From contig CALCIA010000115.1 in NCBI GenBank assembly GCA_937907435.1, positions 1 through 13,959 of the forward strand: a stretch of DNA of 13,959 nt. Direction: 5' to 3'. The stretch is from an uncultured Actinomycetes bacterium. Lineage in GTDB: Bacteria > Actinomycetota > Thermoleophilia > Solirubrobacterales > 70-9. The notes below the pieces were generated by a model. That model was not told the origin of the DNA and did not search any database. It saw nothing but the letters and a program-made list of their open reading frames with translations. Shown one piece after another: positions 1 through 6,478 of the stretch. Each line of letters opens with the position of its first letter. Position 1 is the stretch's first letter. A program made the translations under genes and the position numbers.

Positions 1-75
1 TCTCGGCATCTTCGTGACGACGTCTGACTCCCGTCACGGATCCGTGCCACTCCCGACGCACACTCCCGTGAGGCC

Positions 76-292
76 CCCGCGCACGACCCTCCACACCTTC
101 CGCACACCCGCCCCTCTCGCCACGGCCACAGCCTGCCCGGGCCGTGGCGAGAGGGGCGCGTCCATCGCCGGGCGCCAGCTTGCGGGGCCACGGCCCTCCC
201 GGGCGACAGCTTGCGGGGCCTGGACCCTTCCGGGCGCCGGCTTGCGGGACCCGGTCCCTCCCGGGCGCCGGCCTGCGGGGCCTGACCCCTTC
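76..292 (-). repeat. Dispersed 3'-end repeat, copy 1 (hairpin plus four 31-bp units)
   Basis: Bases 76-163 match the reverse complement of 13872-13959 with one mismatch (position 80). Next to this block are four tandem units of 31 bp starting at 169, 200, 231 and 262, each built on a CGGGCGCCAGCTTGCGGGGC-like core and drifting in their second half. Strand is given relative to the neighbouring operon: leaving DUF2149, a transcript crosses the 31-bp units first and the hairpin second, the same order as in copy 2 behind the PIN toxin gene. Confidence 0.85.
109..158. terminator. 19-bp-stem hairpin, possible terminator of the heme operon
   Basis: The left arm CGCCCCTCTCGCCACGGCC (109-127) pairs perfectly with 140-158 around a 12-nt loop. 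It is the only strong hairpin 3' of the operon that ends at 320. There is no T-run on either side, so a classical intrinsic terminator is not proved; it could be an RNA-stabilising or REP-like structure instead. Confidence 0.5.
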
Positions 293-319
293 CCCCCGGC
301 CCAACTCAGGCCACCGGGC

Positions 320-670
320 TCACCGCCCCGTCCCCCTGCCGCCCCCCGGCTCCCTGACGATCACTGTCCGCCCGTCCTTCAGCCGGTAGATCGTGCCGAT
401 CGCTTCGCCGCGGCCGACCACTTTCTCGCCTGGCTTCAGCTTCACGCGCTGGACCTTCTGGTTCTTCTTCGCGGTGACGGCATCGGTGGCGCGGGTCTTG
501 GTCGCCGCTTTGTCCTTGCCGGTGATCGCCGAGGTGAGGTTGAGGGAGGAGAGGGCGGCGAGGAGGAAGGCGACCGAGAGGACGATGCCGAGGTCGAAGA
601 GGTTGACAAGGCCGTCGAGGGGGTCGCCCGCCCGGTCCTCGCGACTGCGCGCCCTGGCCGTGACCTTCAC
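320..670 (-). CDS. DUF2149 family protein, ExbD-like partner of the ExbB channel
   Basis: A 116-aa protein with one membrane helix (about residues 23-43) followed by a basic periplasmic/extracellular tail. The helix begins NLFDLGIVLSVAFLL, with Asp26 placed like the proton-carrying Asp of ExbD/TolR (IDVMLVLL-type motif). The tail ends with a GRGEAIGTIYRLKDGRTVIV segment typical of DUF2149. The family is known to sit beside MotA/TolQ/ExbB genes in archaea and bacteria, often near metal or tetrapyrrole transport genes. It starts with GTG inside the upstream ExbB gene (GTGA, 4-nt overlap) and is the last gene of the six-gene operon. Inferred role: stator subunit of a proton-driven complex. Family call is from recognition, not a search. 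Confidence 0.75.
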   Translation of the reverse strand: MKVTARARSREDRAGDPLDGLVNLFDLGIVLSVAFLLAALSSLNLTSAITGKDKAATKTRATDAVTAKKNQKVQRVKLKPGEKVVGRGEAIGTIYRLKDGRTVIVREPGGGRGTGR

Positions 671-1335
671 GGGGATCCCACCCAGGCCGCGGCGGACTGG
701 GCCGGCAGGCCGCCGTCCGGGTCGGGTGCGGTGAGGCAGGCCGCCACGTACTCGACGTCGGAGAAGTCCTGGGCGTAGAGCCGGTCGCGGACCAGCGAGA
801 TCCCGAAGGCGATGGCGCCGACCAGGAGGCCCGCGACGGTGACGCTGAAGGCGACGCGCAGGTTGTCGGTGAGCGTCGCGACATCGCCGTCGGCCAGTCC
901 GGCCAGCGCGGGGGAGAGCGGGATCAAGGTGCCCATCAGCCCCAGCGCCGGCCCCATCCGCACGAGGATGCGGGTGCGCTCCAGCCGGCGCAGGCTGCGG
1001 TAGTCGTACTCGGCCAGGCGCTTGGCGATCCGCGCCTCGGCGTCGGGCCGGCCGAGCTGCTCGAGGATGCCCGCGTAGGCCTCCTCCATCAGCATGTTCC
1101 AGGCGAAGGGCTGGAGCGTTCGCAGCGCCTCAGTGCTCTGGCCGGCGCCGAGGTGGGCGCGGCACCGGTCGACCGCCGACTCGAGCCGGGCGAGGCTGCG
1201 GTAGCGGCGCCGGCGCAGCTCGACCAGGAGCGATCCGGTTTCGACGACGACGATCGCCAGCGCGATCACCGCCATGATCAGGACGGGGATCCGCAGCGCG
1301 TCGGAGATGTCGTAGAGGAGGTGCTCGACGCTCAC
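667..1335 (-). CDS. MotA/TolQ/ExbB family proton channel protein
   Basis: 222 aa with three predicted membrane helices: about 16-38, 125-147 and 160-182. The second and third carry the family signatures: a GPALGLMGTLIPLSPAL stretch (cf. the G-LLGTV motif of ExbB/TolQ) and AFSVTVAGLLVGAI (cf. the ALxTTAxGL motif). Between helices 1 and 2 lies a roughly 85-residue charged cytoplasmic loop, as in ExbB. The family forms a pentameric inner-membrane proton channel around ExbD-like helices and drives a partner protein. It begins with GTG overlapping the stop of the PKD gene (GTGA) and overlaps the DUF2149 gene by 4 nt, so all three should be translationally coupled. The driven partner is unknown; the PKD protein next door is the obvious candidate. 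Confidence 0.82.
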   Translation of the reverse strand: MSVEHLLYDISDALRIPVLIMAVIALAIVVVETGSLLVELRRRRYRSLARLESAVDRCRAHLGAGQSTEALRTLQPFAWNMLMEEAYAGILEQLGRPDAEARIAKRLAEYDYRSLRRLERTRILVRMGPALGLMGTLIPLSPALAGLADGDVATLTDNLRVAFSVTVAGLLVGAIAFGISLVRDRLYAQDFSDVEYVAACLTAPDPDGGLPAQSAAAWVGSP

Positions 1336-2573
1336 GGCAGCCTCTCCCTGATCCGTGGGACAAGGTCGACGAATCCCCCGGCCTCGGCCAACGCGCCGAT
1401 CCCGAGCAGCACCACCACGGCGCCGAGGCCCCAGGCGGCGCCCGGCACGCCGCCGCCCCCGTCGCCGTCATCGGCCCGCAACGTCCCGGTCCGCGCCGCG
1501 GCCCGCTTGGTCGGCGTCGCGGCGGGCGGTTGCGCTTCGACGTCCGCGGCGAGCAGTTCGCCGGTGACGAACTCGCCGGTCGGCTTCGGCGTCGCCTTCC
1601 GCGGCCGCTTCTTCTCGGCCTTCGGCTTCGGCTTCTCCGCCTTCACCTCCGGAGTCGGGGCGGTCGCCGGGCTCTCCGCTTCCGGCGTCGGCGCGATGAC
1701 CGGGGCGGGCGCCACGCTCGGCGCGGCGGGACCGGACGGCCCGTCGGCGGCGCCGTGGTCGGGCGCCGCGGCCGACTCGTTGTGGCCGCCGCCCTCGCGG
1801 TCCGGACCGCCTGCCGGCGCCTTGCCGACCTGGATCCTCACCACCGCCGAGGTGCCGGTGTCTTCGCCCGCCGCGGTGACGCCGACGACCACCGCGTAGC
1901 TCCCCGGCTTGGCGAAGCTGTGCGTCGCCGTCTGCCCGGCGCCCGAGTTCCCGTCGTCGAAGTACCAGGAGTAGCTGAGCGCCTCGCCGGAGCCCGACCG
2001 TTCGACCACGGCGCGGAAGCTGACCTTCTCGCCGACGCTGGCGCGGCGCGGCGTCGCCTCGACCCGCACCTGCAAGGAGGCGCCCTTGCGCATGACGATC
2101 GTCAGGCCCGCCGGCGACTGGAAGCTGTCGGCGGCGTTGTCGTCTTCGGGGCCGGCGCTCGGGCGCAGGAAGCCGGTCCCGGCGCCGGTCGAGTAGACGA
2201 CCGGCGGGCCCTCGGCGAAGGCGGCGGGTTCGGTCGCCTGGGTGCGGCTCAGCTGGACCGCGCCGCCGCCCGGTCGTTGCACCTCGACGTAGGAGAAGCC
2301 GTAGGGGTCGACGCCGGCCGCTTCCAGCAGCGCGGCGATCGAGAAGCCGGTGACAGCCTGGGTGCTTTCGCCTTCCCCGGAGCGCAGGGTGTAGCTGCGG
2401 CCGACGACGTCCTCGCTCCCCGCCAGCGCCTCCAGCGCGAGCGTGTGCTGGGCACCGCCCGGGGTGACGATCGTGACCTGCGGCGAGTCGGCGAGCGCCG
2501 CGTCGATCGGACCCGCCGCCGCGCCGGCGCCGACGAGCAGGCAGAGGACGATCGCGGTCGCGAGGCGCCTCAT
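1332..2573 (-). CDS. Membrane-anchored PKD-domain protein with Pro/Lys-rich stalk
   Basis: 413 aa. A signal peptide spans about 1-28. Residues about 30-165 look like a small beta-rich domain (FSIAALLEAAGVDPYGFSYV, then a VEVQRPGGGAVQL strand) reminiscent of the oxidoreductase molybdopterin-binding fold, without evidence that it binds cofactor. A PKD domain follows at about 168-250, with the diagnostic YSWYFDDGNSG and HSFAKPGSYAVVV motifs. Residues 255-370 are low-complexity, including a TonB-like Pro/Lys tract (KAEKPKPKAEKKRPRK at 311-326). A C-terminal helix (about 379-398) and a short basic tail anchor it with the bulk outside. It overlaps hmuV by 4 nt (ATGA) and the ExbB gene by 4 nt. Inferred role: extracytoplasmic receptor or force-transducing partner of the ExbB/DUF2149 channel in heme uptake. 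Function is not established. Confidence 0.7.
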   Translation of the reverse strand: MRRLATAIVLCLLVGAGAAAGPIDAALADSPQVTIVTPGGAQHTLALEALAGSEDVVGRSYTLRSGEGESTQAVTGFSIAALLEAAGVDPYGFSYVEVQRPGGGAVQLSRTQATEPAAFAEGPPVVYSTGAGTGFLRPSAGPEDDNAADSFQSPAGLTIVMRKGASLQVRVEATPRRASVGEKVSFRAVVERSGSGEALSYSWYFDDGNSGAGQTATHSFAKPGSYAVVVGVTAAGEDTGTSAVVRIQVGKAPAGGPDREGGGHNESAAAPDHGAADGPSGPAAPSVAPAPVIAPTPEAESPATAPTPEVKAEKPKPKAEKKRPRKATPKPTGEFVTGELLAADVEAQPPAATPTKRAAARTGTLRADDGDGGGGVPGAAWGLGAVVVLLGIGALAEAGGFVDLVPRIRERLP

Positions 2574-3379
2574 CGCTGCCCCAGCCAGGCGACGTGGAGC
2601 GCGGTGCGGCCGTCGTGCTCGGACAGCCAGGCGTCGGCGCGCCAGACGTCGGCCAGCCGCTCCGGGGTGAGCACCTGCCGCGGCGGCCCGGCGGCGACCG
2701 TCCGCCCCTTCGAGACCACGACCACGGTGTCGGCGATCGCCGCGGCGAGCGCCAGGTCGTGGACGACCAGCAGCACCGTCAGCCCTTCGGCGGTCAGGTT
2801 CCGCAGCAGGCCGGCGACCTCGACGGTGGCGCCGAGGTCGAGCTGGGAGGTGGGCTCGTCGGCGATCAGGACCGGGGCCTCCTGCGCCAGGCCGATCGCG
2901 ATCTGCACCCGTTGCAGCTCGCCGCCGGAGAGCGTCACCAGCGCCCGCTCGGCGAAGCGGCCGACCTCGGCCCGCGCCATCGCCCGCTCGATCGCGTCAC
3001 GGTCGGCGCGCGTCATCCGGCCCAGCACGCGCAGCTGCGAGGAGCGCCCGATCGTCACCGCTTCGCGCACGGTGACCCCGGCCGGCACCGGCATCCGCTG
3101 CGGCACGAAGGCGCGCAGGCGGGCGAGCTCGCGGCCGCGCAGCGAGCGGACCTCGCGGCCCGACCAGGCGATGACCCCGGCGCTCGCGCGCTGCAGGCCG
3201 CAGATGGCGCGGACCAGCGTCGACTTCCCGGCGCCGTTGGGACCGACCACGGCGACCAGCTCCCCGGGGTGCACCTGGAGGGTCGCGCCGTGCACGATCG
3301 CGGTCCCGCCGATCTTGACCCGGACGTCGTAGGCCTCGAGCGGCAGCGGAAAGGCAAGCGTAGGGGCGGCCGCCTCCAT
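2570..3379 (-). CDS. hmuV: Heme/iron-complex ABC transporter ATPase (HmuV-like)
   Basis: 269 aa, the usual size for FecE/BtuD/HmuV ATPases. Walker A GPNGAGKST is at 46-54, the Q-loop glutamine near 94, the ABC signature LSGGELQ at 150-156, Walker B VLIADEP at 170-176 and the switch histidine at 207 (VVHDLA). It powers the permease encoded by the preceding gene, with which it shares one base (TGATG: stop TGA, start ATG). Family membership is certain; the substrate is not visible in the ATPase itself. Heme is inferred from the divergently transcribed HtaA-domain genes and the iron-box-like operators; cobalamin or a ferric siderophore would be the alternatives. Confidence 0.88.
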   Translation of the reverse strand: MEAAAPTLAFPLPLEAYDVRVKIGGTAIVHGATLQVHPGELVAVVGPNGAGKSTLVRAICGLQRASAGVIAWSGREVRSLRGRELARLRAFVPQRMPVPAGVTVREAVTIGRSSQLRVLGRMTRADRDAIERAMARAEVGRFAERALVTLSGGELQRVQIAIGLAQEAPVLIADEPTSQLDLGATVEVAGLLRNLTAEGLTVLLVVHDLALAAAIADTVVVVSKGRTVAAGPPRQVLTPERLADVWRADAWLSEHDGRTALHVAWLGQR

Positions 3380-4362
3380 CAGAGCGCCCTCCGCAGCAGC
3401 CAGAGGAACACCGGGACGCCGAGGATCACCATGAACGGGCCGACCGGCAGTTCGATCGGCGCCCGCACCGTGCGCGCCAGCGTGTCGCCGCCCGCCAAGA
3501 GCGCGGCGCCGCCGAGGGCCGAGGCGGGGACGACGAAGGTCTGGCTCGAGGTCCGCCCCGCCATCCGCACGACGTGCGGCACGACCAGGCCGAGGAAGGC
3601 CAGGAGGCCGGCGATCGCCGCCGAGGCGGCCGCCAGCAGCGCCGCCGCCACCGCGGCGCCGAAGCGGATCAGCTGCGGACGCGAGCCGAGCGAGGCGGCC
3701 ACGTCGTCCCCCAGCGCGAGGCGATCGAGCGGGCGGATCAGGAAGACGACGAGGACGGCGCCGGCGAGGAAGTAGGGCCAGGTGGTGTCGAGGCTTTCCC
3801 AGCCGCTCGAGGTCAGGCCGCCGGCGAGGAAGAAGATCGCCGAGGGGGCTTTTTCGGGGAAGGCGGCGAGCAGGCCGGTGGTCCCCGCGGTGAACAGCGA
3901 GAGCATCGCGATCCCGGCGAGGACGACCTTGGCGATCGACCCGCGGTTGCGCCCGGTCCAGGCGAAGACGAAGACGAGCGCCGCCGCGAGGAGGCCGAAG
4001 ACGAGGGCGCCGATCGGCAGCAGCGCGATCTTCTCGGGGAAGAGGACGATGATCAGGATCGCGCCGAAGCCCGCCCCGCCGGTGACGCCGATCACGTCCG
4101 GGGAGGCCAGCGGGTTGGCGAGCGCCCCTTGGAGGATCGCCCCGGCCACGCCGAGCGCCGCGCCGACGACCAGCGCTTCGACCGTGCGCGGCAGCCGCAG
4201 GGACTCGACGATCTGGTGGTTCGGCCCCGTCTTGCCGCTGCCGAACAGGATGTCGAGCACTTCGCCCGGCGGCACCTTGACCGCGCCCAGCGCCAGCTCG
4301 GCGATCGCGGCCGCGAGCAGCAGGGCGACCAGGCTCGCCAGGACGATCAGGCGCCGCGTCAA
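3379..4362 (-). CDS. hmuU: FecCD-family ABC permease (HmuU-like)
   Basis: 327 aa, very hydrophobic, with the FecCD signatures: ESLRLPRTVEALVVGAALG, then GAILQGALANPLASPDVIGV around residues 52-95, and a late AGLLAFLGLVVPHVVR coupling-helix region around 250-265 that contacts the ATPase. Such permeases work as homodimers moving heme, cobalamin or siderophores through the cytoplasmic membrane. The start is TTG, 3 nt after the stop of the binding-protein gene, with no strong ribosome-binding site, so translation is probably coupled. Length matches the family. The heme assignment comes from context. Confidence 0.87.
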   Translation of the reverse strand: MTRRLIVLASLVALLLAAAIAELALGAVKVPPGEVLDILFGSGKTGPNHQIVESLRLPRTVEALVVGAALGVAGAILQGALANPLASPDVIGVTGGAGFGAILIIVLFPEKIALLPIGALVFGLLAAALVFVFAWTGRNRGSIAKVVLAGIAMLSLFTAGTTGLLAAFPEKAPSAIFFLAGGLTSSGWESLDTTWPYFLAGAVLVVFLIRPLDRLALGDDVAASLGSRPQLIRFGAAVAAALLAAASAAIAGLLAFLGLVVPHVVRMAGRTSSQTFVVPASALGGAALLAGGDTLARTVRAPIELPVGPFMVILGVPVFLWLLRRAL

Positions 4363-4365
4363 GGC

Positions 4366-5250
4366 TCAGCCGGGCCAGTTGTGCAGGTACTTCTTGCGGA
4401 CTTCTTCGATCGTCTTGCCGACGTCGGTCCCGGCCTGCAGGAGCGAGTTGTTGGTGGAGATGTAGATGTGTCCTTCCTTGGCCGCCTTGGTCGCGCCCCA
4501 GGCGGGGTCGTTTTCGAAGTACCTGGTGATCGCCGGGACGTCCTCCGGCTCGCCGTGCGGCACCACGATCAGGATTTCGGGGTCTTCGGCGATCACGACT
4601 TCGTCGGAGATCCGCTGGAAGCCGGAGCCGGAGTTGAGCCCGCCGGCGAGCACTTCGGCGCCCGCCTTGCGGACCAGGTCGCCGCCCCAGCTGTTGGGCA
4701 GGAAGGTGAACGGCGAGTGCCCGACGCCGAGGATCACCATCACCGACGGCCGCTTCGTGATCCCTTGGCGCGCCTTCCCGAGCCCTTCCTTCATCTTCGC
4801 GACGAGCTGCTTCGCCTCCGGCAGCTTGCCGACCAGGCGCCCGATCGCCAGGGTCTTCGAGATCACCCCGTTGACCCGCACGGGCTCGCGGGTGACGACG
4901 CGGATGCCGAGGTTCTGCATCGCCTGGTTCCCCTTCGCCCAGGTCTTGGTCGAGAGGACGAGGTCGGGCCGCAGGGAGACCAGCTGCTCGAGGTTGGGGC
5001 CGTTCGGGTGCGCGAGCGGCAGGACCGTCACCCCCTTCAGCTGCGGGGCGAAGCGTTCGTTGCCGCCGACCGTCTGGCCGATCGCGACGGGCGGGGCGCC
5101 GAGCTTCACCAGCGTGTTGGCGGCGAAGGGGGTGAGCGCGACGATCCGCTTCGGGGTCGCGGCCCCGGCGGCCGAGGCGACCCAGAGGCAGAGCGCGGCG
5201 GCCAGCAGCGGCAGGGCCACGGCCAGTCGGGACTTCCTCGCTTTCGGCAA
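4366..5250 (-). CDS. hmuT: Heme/iron-complex substrate-binding protein (HmuT-like)
   Basis: 294 aa from the preferred TTG start at 5250, which has an AGGAG ribosome-binding site 7 nt upstream (GAGAGGAGCAGTGCA then TTG). An earlier in-frame TTG at 5301 overlaps the promoter/operator and adds 17 unlikely residues before the signal peptide. A basic start and hydrophobic core end near ASAAGA-ATPK; no lipobox cysteine is evident, unlike most monoderm binding proteins. The body is a class III (TroA/BtuF-type) binding protein: RIVALTPFAANTLVKLGA (35-52), NLEQLVSLRPDLVLS, ILGVGHSPFTFLPNSWGGDLVRKAG and a C-terminal VGKTIEEVRKKY. Candidate heme ligands are His81 and Tyr244, by loose comparison with corynebacterial HmuT. 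It is the first gene of the operon, divergent from htaA. Confidence 0.82.
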   Translation of the reverse strand: MPKARKSRLAVALPLLAAALCLWVASAAGAATPKRIVALTPFAANTLVKLGAPPVAIGQTVGGNERFAPQLKGVTVLPLAHPNGPNLEQLVSLRPDLVLSTKTWAKGNQAMQNLGIRVVTREPVRVNGVISKTLAIGRLVGKLPEAKQLVAKMKEGLGKARQGITKRPSVMVILGVGHSPFTFLPNSWGGDLVRKAGAEVLAGGLNSGSGFQRISDEVVIAEDPEILIVVPHGEPEDVPAITRYFENDPAWGATKAAKEGHIYISTNNSLLQAGTDVGKTIEEVRKKYLHNWPG

Positions 5251-5284
5251 TGCACTGCTCCTCTCGCTTCGTCGCTGCTGGGAC

Positions 5285-5345
5285 TTAGGGATGCCTAACA
5301 AATCTAGCGAGACTTTGTTAGGGTCGCCTTATTAGGTAACCCTAA
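5285..5345. promoter_or_regulatory. Triple TTAGG-N4-CCTAA operator (DtxR/IdeR-like iron box)
   Basis: Three palindromes occur between hmuT and htaA: TTAGGGATGCCTAA (5285-5298, perfect arms), TTAGGGTCGCCTTA (5318-5331, one mismatch) and TTAGGTAACCCTAA (5332-5345, perfect arms). The last two abut, 14 bp apart. The mycobacterial IdeR consensus contains the same TTAGG-N4-CCTAA unit. The left site lies where hmuT transcription would begin if TAGATT (minus strand, 5301-5306) is its -10; the right pair sits towards htaA. Inferred: an iron-sensing DtxR/IdeR-family repressor controls both operons. No regulator gene is in the window. Confidence 0.7.
5301..5306 (-). promoter_or_regulatory. Possible -10 of the hmuT operon promoter
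   Basis: Reading the minus strand, TAGATT fits the TANNNT pattern and would start transcription near 5294, inside the left operator and about 45 nt upstream of the TTG at 5250. No good -35 is seen 16-18 bp upstream, so this rests on the -10 and its location only. Confidence 0.35.
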
Positions 5346-5407
5346 CAAGGCTTGGCAGGCCCTACTTCCTGGCTGCCGCCGCCGCGAAATCCCCCGAAAG
5401 GACCTCA

Positions 5408-6478
5408 ATGCGAAGCACCGGAAGAAGATCCCTCTCGATCGGCCTGCTGGTTGCCGTAGGCGCGCTCCTTGTCTGCGTCGCCCCGGCGGGCGCGGCGACC
5501 ATCCCGATCAAAGGCGGAGAGGTCGACTGGGGGATCAAGGAATCCTTCAGGAACTACATCAAGGGGGCCGCGGCGGGGGAGATCGAAGTCTCCGAGGGCG
5601 CCGTCGAAGCCGCCGACGGGACGTTCAGGTTCCCGGTGGGCGCGGGGAGCTACGACACGAAAACCCACCTGACGGAAGTCGAAGCGACCGGGACCGTGCA
5701 CTTCACCGGGCATGCGGGCGCGCTCGAGATGACGTTCTCGGATCCACGGGTCGTGCTCAGCGCCGAATCCGGCGCCCTCTTCGCCGACGTGCACAGCAAA
5801 TCGCTTGCCCCGGGAGGGGCCGAAGACTTCCCCGACGTCGAATTCGCGACCCTCGACACGAGCGGGGTGGCCCCCGTCTTCGGGGCGGAATCGGTGCGCC
5901 TCGACGCGATCCCGACGACCTTGACGGCCGCCGGTGCGGAAGCGTTCGCGGGCTTCTACTCGGCCGGCGCGGCGCTCGATCCCCTCGGTGTCACCGCGGC
6001 GTTCGAGCCGACCCCGCCGCCGGTCGAAGAACCGAAGGAAGAACCGAAGAAGCCGGTGGAAGAGCCGCGGAAGCCTGTCGACGGGGCGCCGTCGACATCC
6101 GTCCCCTCGCCGGAGGAGCCCGCGGTCGCGCCGGCCGCCCCGCGGAAGCCGGTGGGCCTCCGCGGTGTGCGGAAGCTCAGCGCGACGGGAGTCGCGACGG
6201 TGGCGAGGCTGACCTGCCCGCGCGGCGGTGCCACCTGCACCGTCACGGCGCCGAGGATCCTCGGCGTCAAGATCGCCGGCAAGCGCTACGCGCTCGGCGT
6301 GATGGCCCCCAAGAAGATCGGCGCCGGCAAGTCGTCGACCGTGCGGGTCCACGTGTCGAAGGCGGCCCGCGAGGCGCTCGGCGCCAAGCGGCGGCTGATC
6401 AAGGTGTCGATCGCCCTTCACGCCAACGGCCAGACCGCCAAGCAGCTGGTCAAGGTGAAGATCGCGGGGAGGCACTAG
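5408..6478 (+). CDS. htaA: Secreted HtaA-domain heme-binding protein (N-terminal HtaA)
   Basis: 356 aa; ATG preceded by AAAGGA 5-6 nt upstream. A signal peptide ends near PAGAA (about 30). Residues 35-200 form an HtaA domain: VDWGIKESFRNYI with Tyr50, HFTGHAGALEM with His98/His102, and AFAGFYSAGAALDPL with Tyr184. Tyr50-to-His102 spacing fits the axial Tyr/His pair of corynebacterial HtaA. A Pro/Glu/Lys-rich linker (201-248) leads to a C-terminal domain of about 100 residues with a cysteine pair (Cys270, Cys277). No LPXTG motif or C-terminal helix is seen, so it may be released or wall-associated by the basic domain. Expected role: capture heme and pass it to HmuT. Divergent from hmuT, sharing the operator region. 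Confidence 0.82.
   Translation: MRSTGRRSLSIGLLVAVGALLVCVAPAGAATIPIKGGEVDWGIKESFRNYIKGAAAGEIEVSEGAVEAADGTFRFPVGAGSYDTKTHLTEVEATGTVHFTGHAGALEMTFSDPRVVLSAESGALFADVHSKSLAPGGAEDFPDVEFATLDTSGVAPVFGAESVRLDAIPTTLTAAGAEAFAGFYSAGAALDPLGVTAAFEPTPPPVEEPKEEPKKPVEEPRKPVDGAPSTSVPSPEEPAVAPAAPRKPVGLRGVRKLSATGVATVARLTCPRGGATCTVTAPRILGVKIAGKRYALGVMAPKKIGAGKSSTVRVHVSKAAREALGAKRRLIKVSIALHANGQTAKQLVKVKIAGRH

Larger units (their letters stand above)
1..319. other. Non-coding stretch downstream of the heme operon, mostly repeat
   Basis: No credible gene is seen here; the open frames that cross it are low-complexity Pro/Arg/Gly translations of repeated GC-rich DNA. It contains a short perfect palindrome CACGGATCCGTG (35-46), a long hairpin (109-158) and four tandem units (169-292), the last two belonging to a repeat whose inverted copy closes the window. 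It lies at the 3' end of the minus-strand operon, so transcripts from that operon would run into it. Confidence 0.7.

Noticed and set aside
1530..3332. A 600-codon plus-strand open frame antisense to the PKD and ATPase genes
   Set aside because: It is an Arg/Ala/Gly-rich shadow of well-supported minus-strand genes, produced by high GC content; it shows no domain.
2570..5250. Vitamin B12 (BtuCDF) transporter
   Set aside because: The family motifs alone cannot exclude it, but the divergent HtaA-domain genes and iron-box-like operators favour heme; no cobalamin riboswitch was seen upstream.
5251..5301. HmuT start at TTG 5301
   Set aside because: It overlaps the probable -10 and operator, whereas TTG 5250 has an AGGAG site at correct spacing and directly opens the signal peptide.
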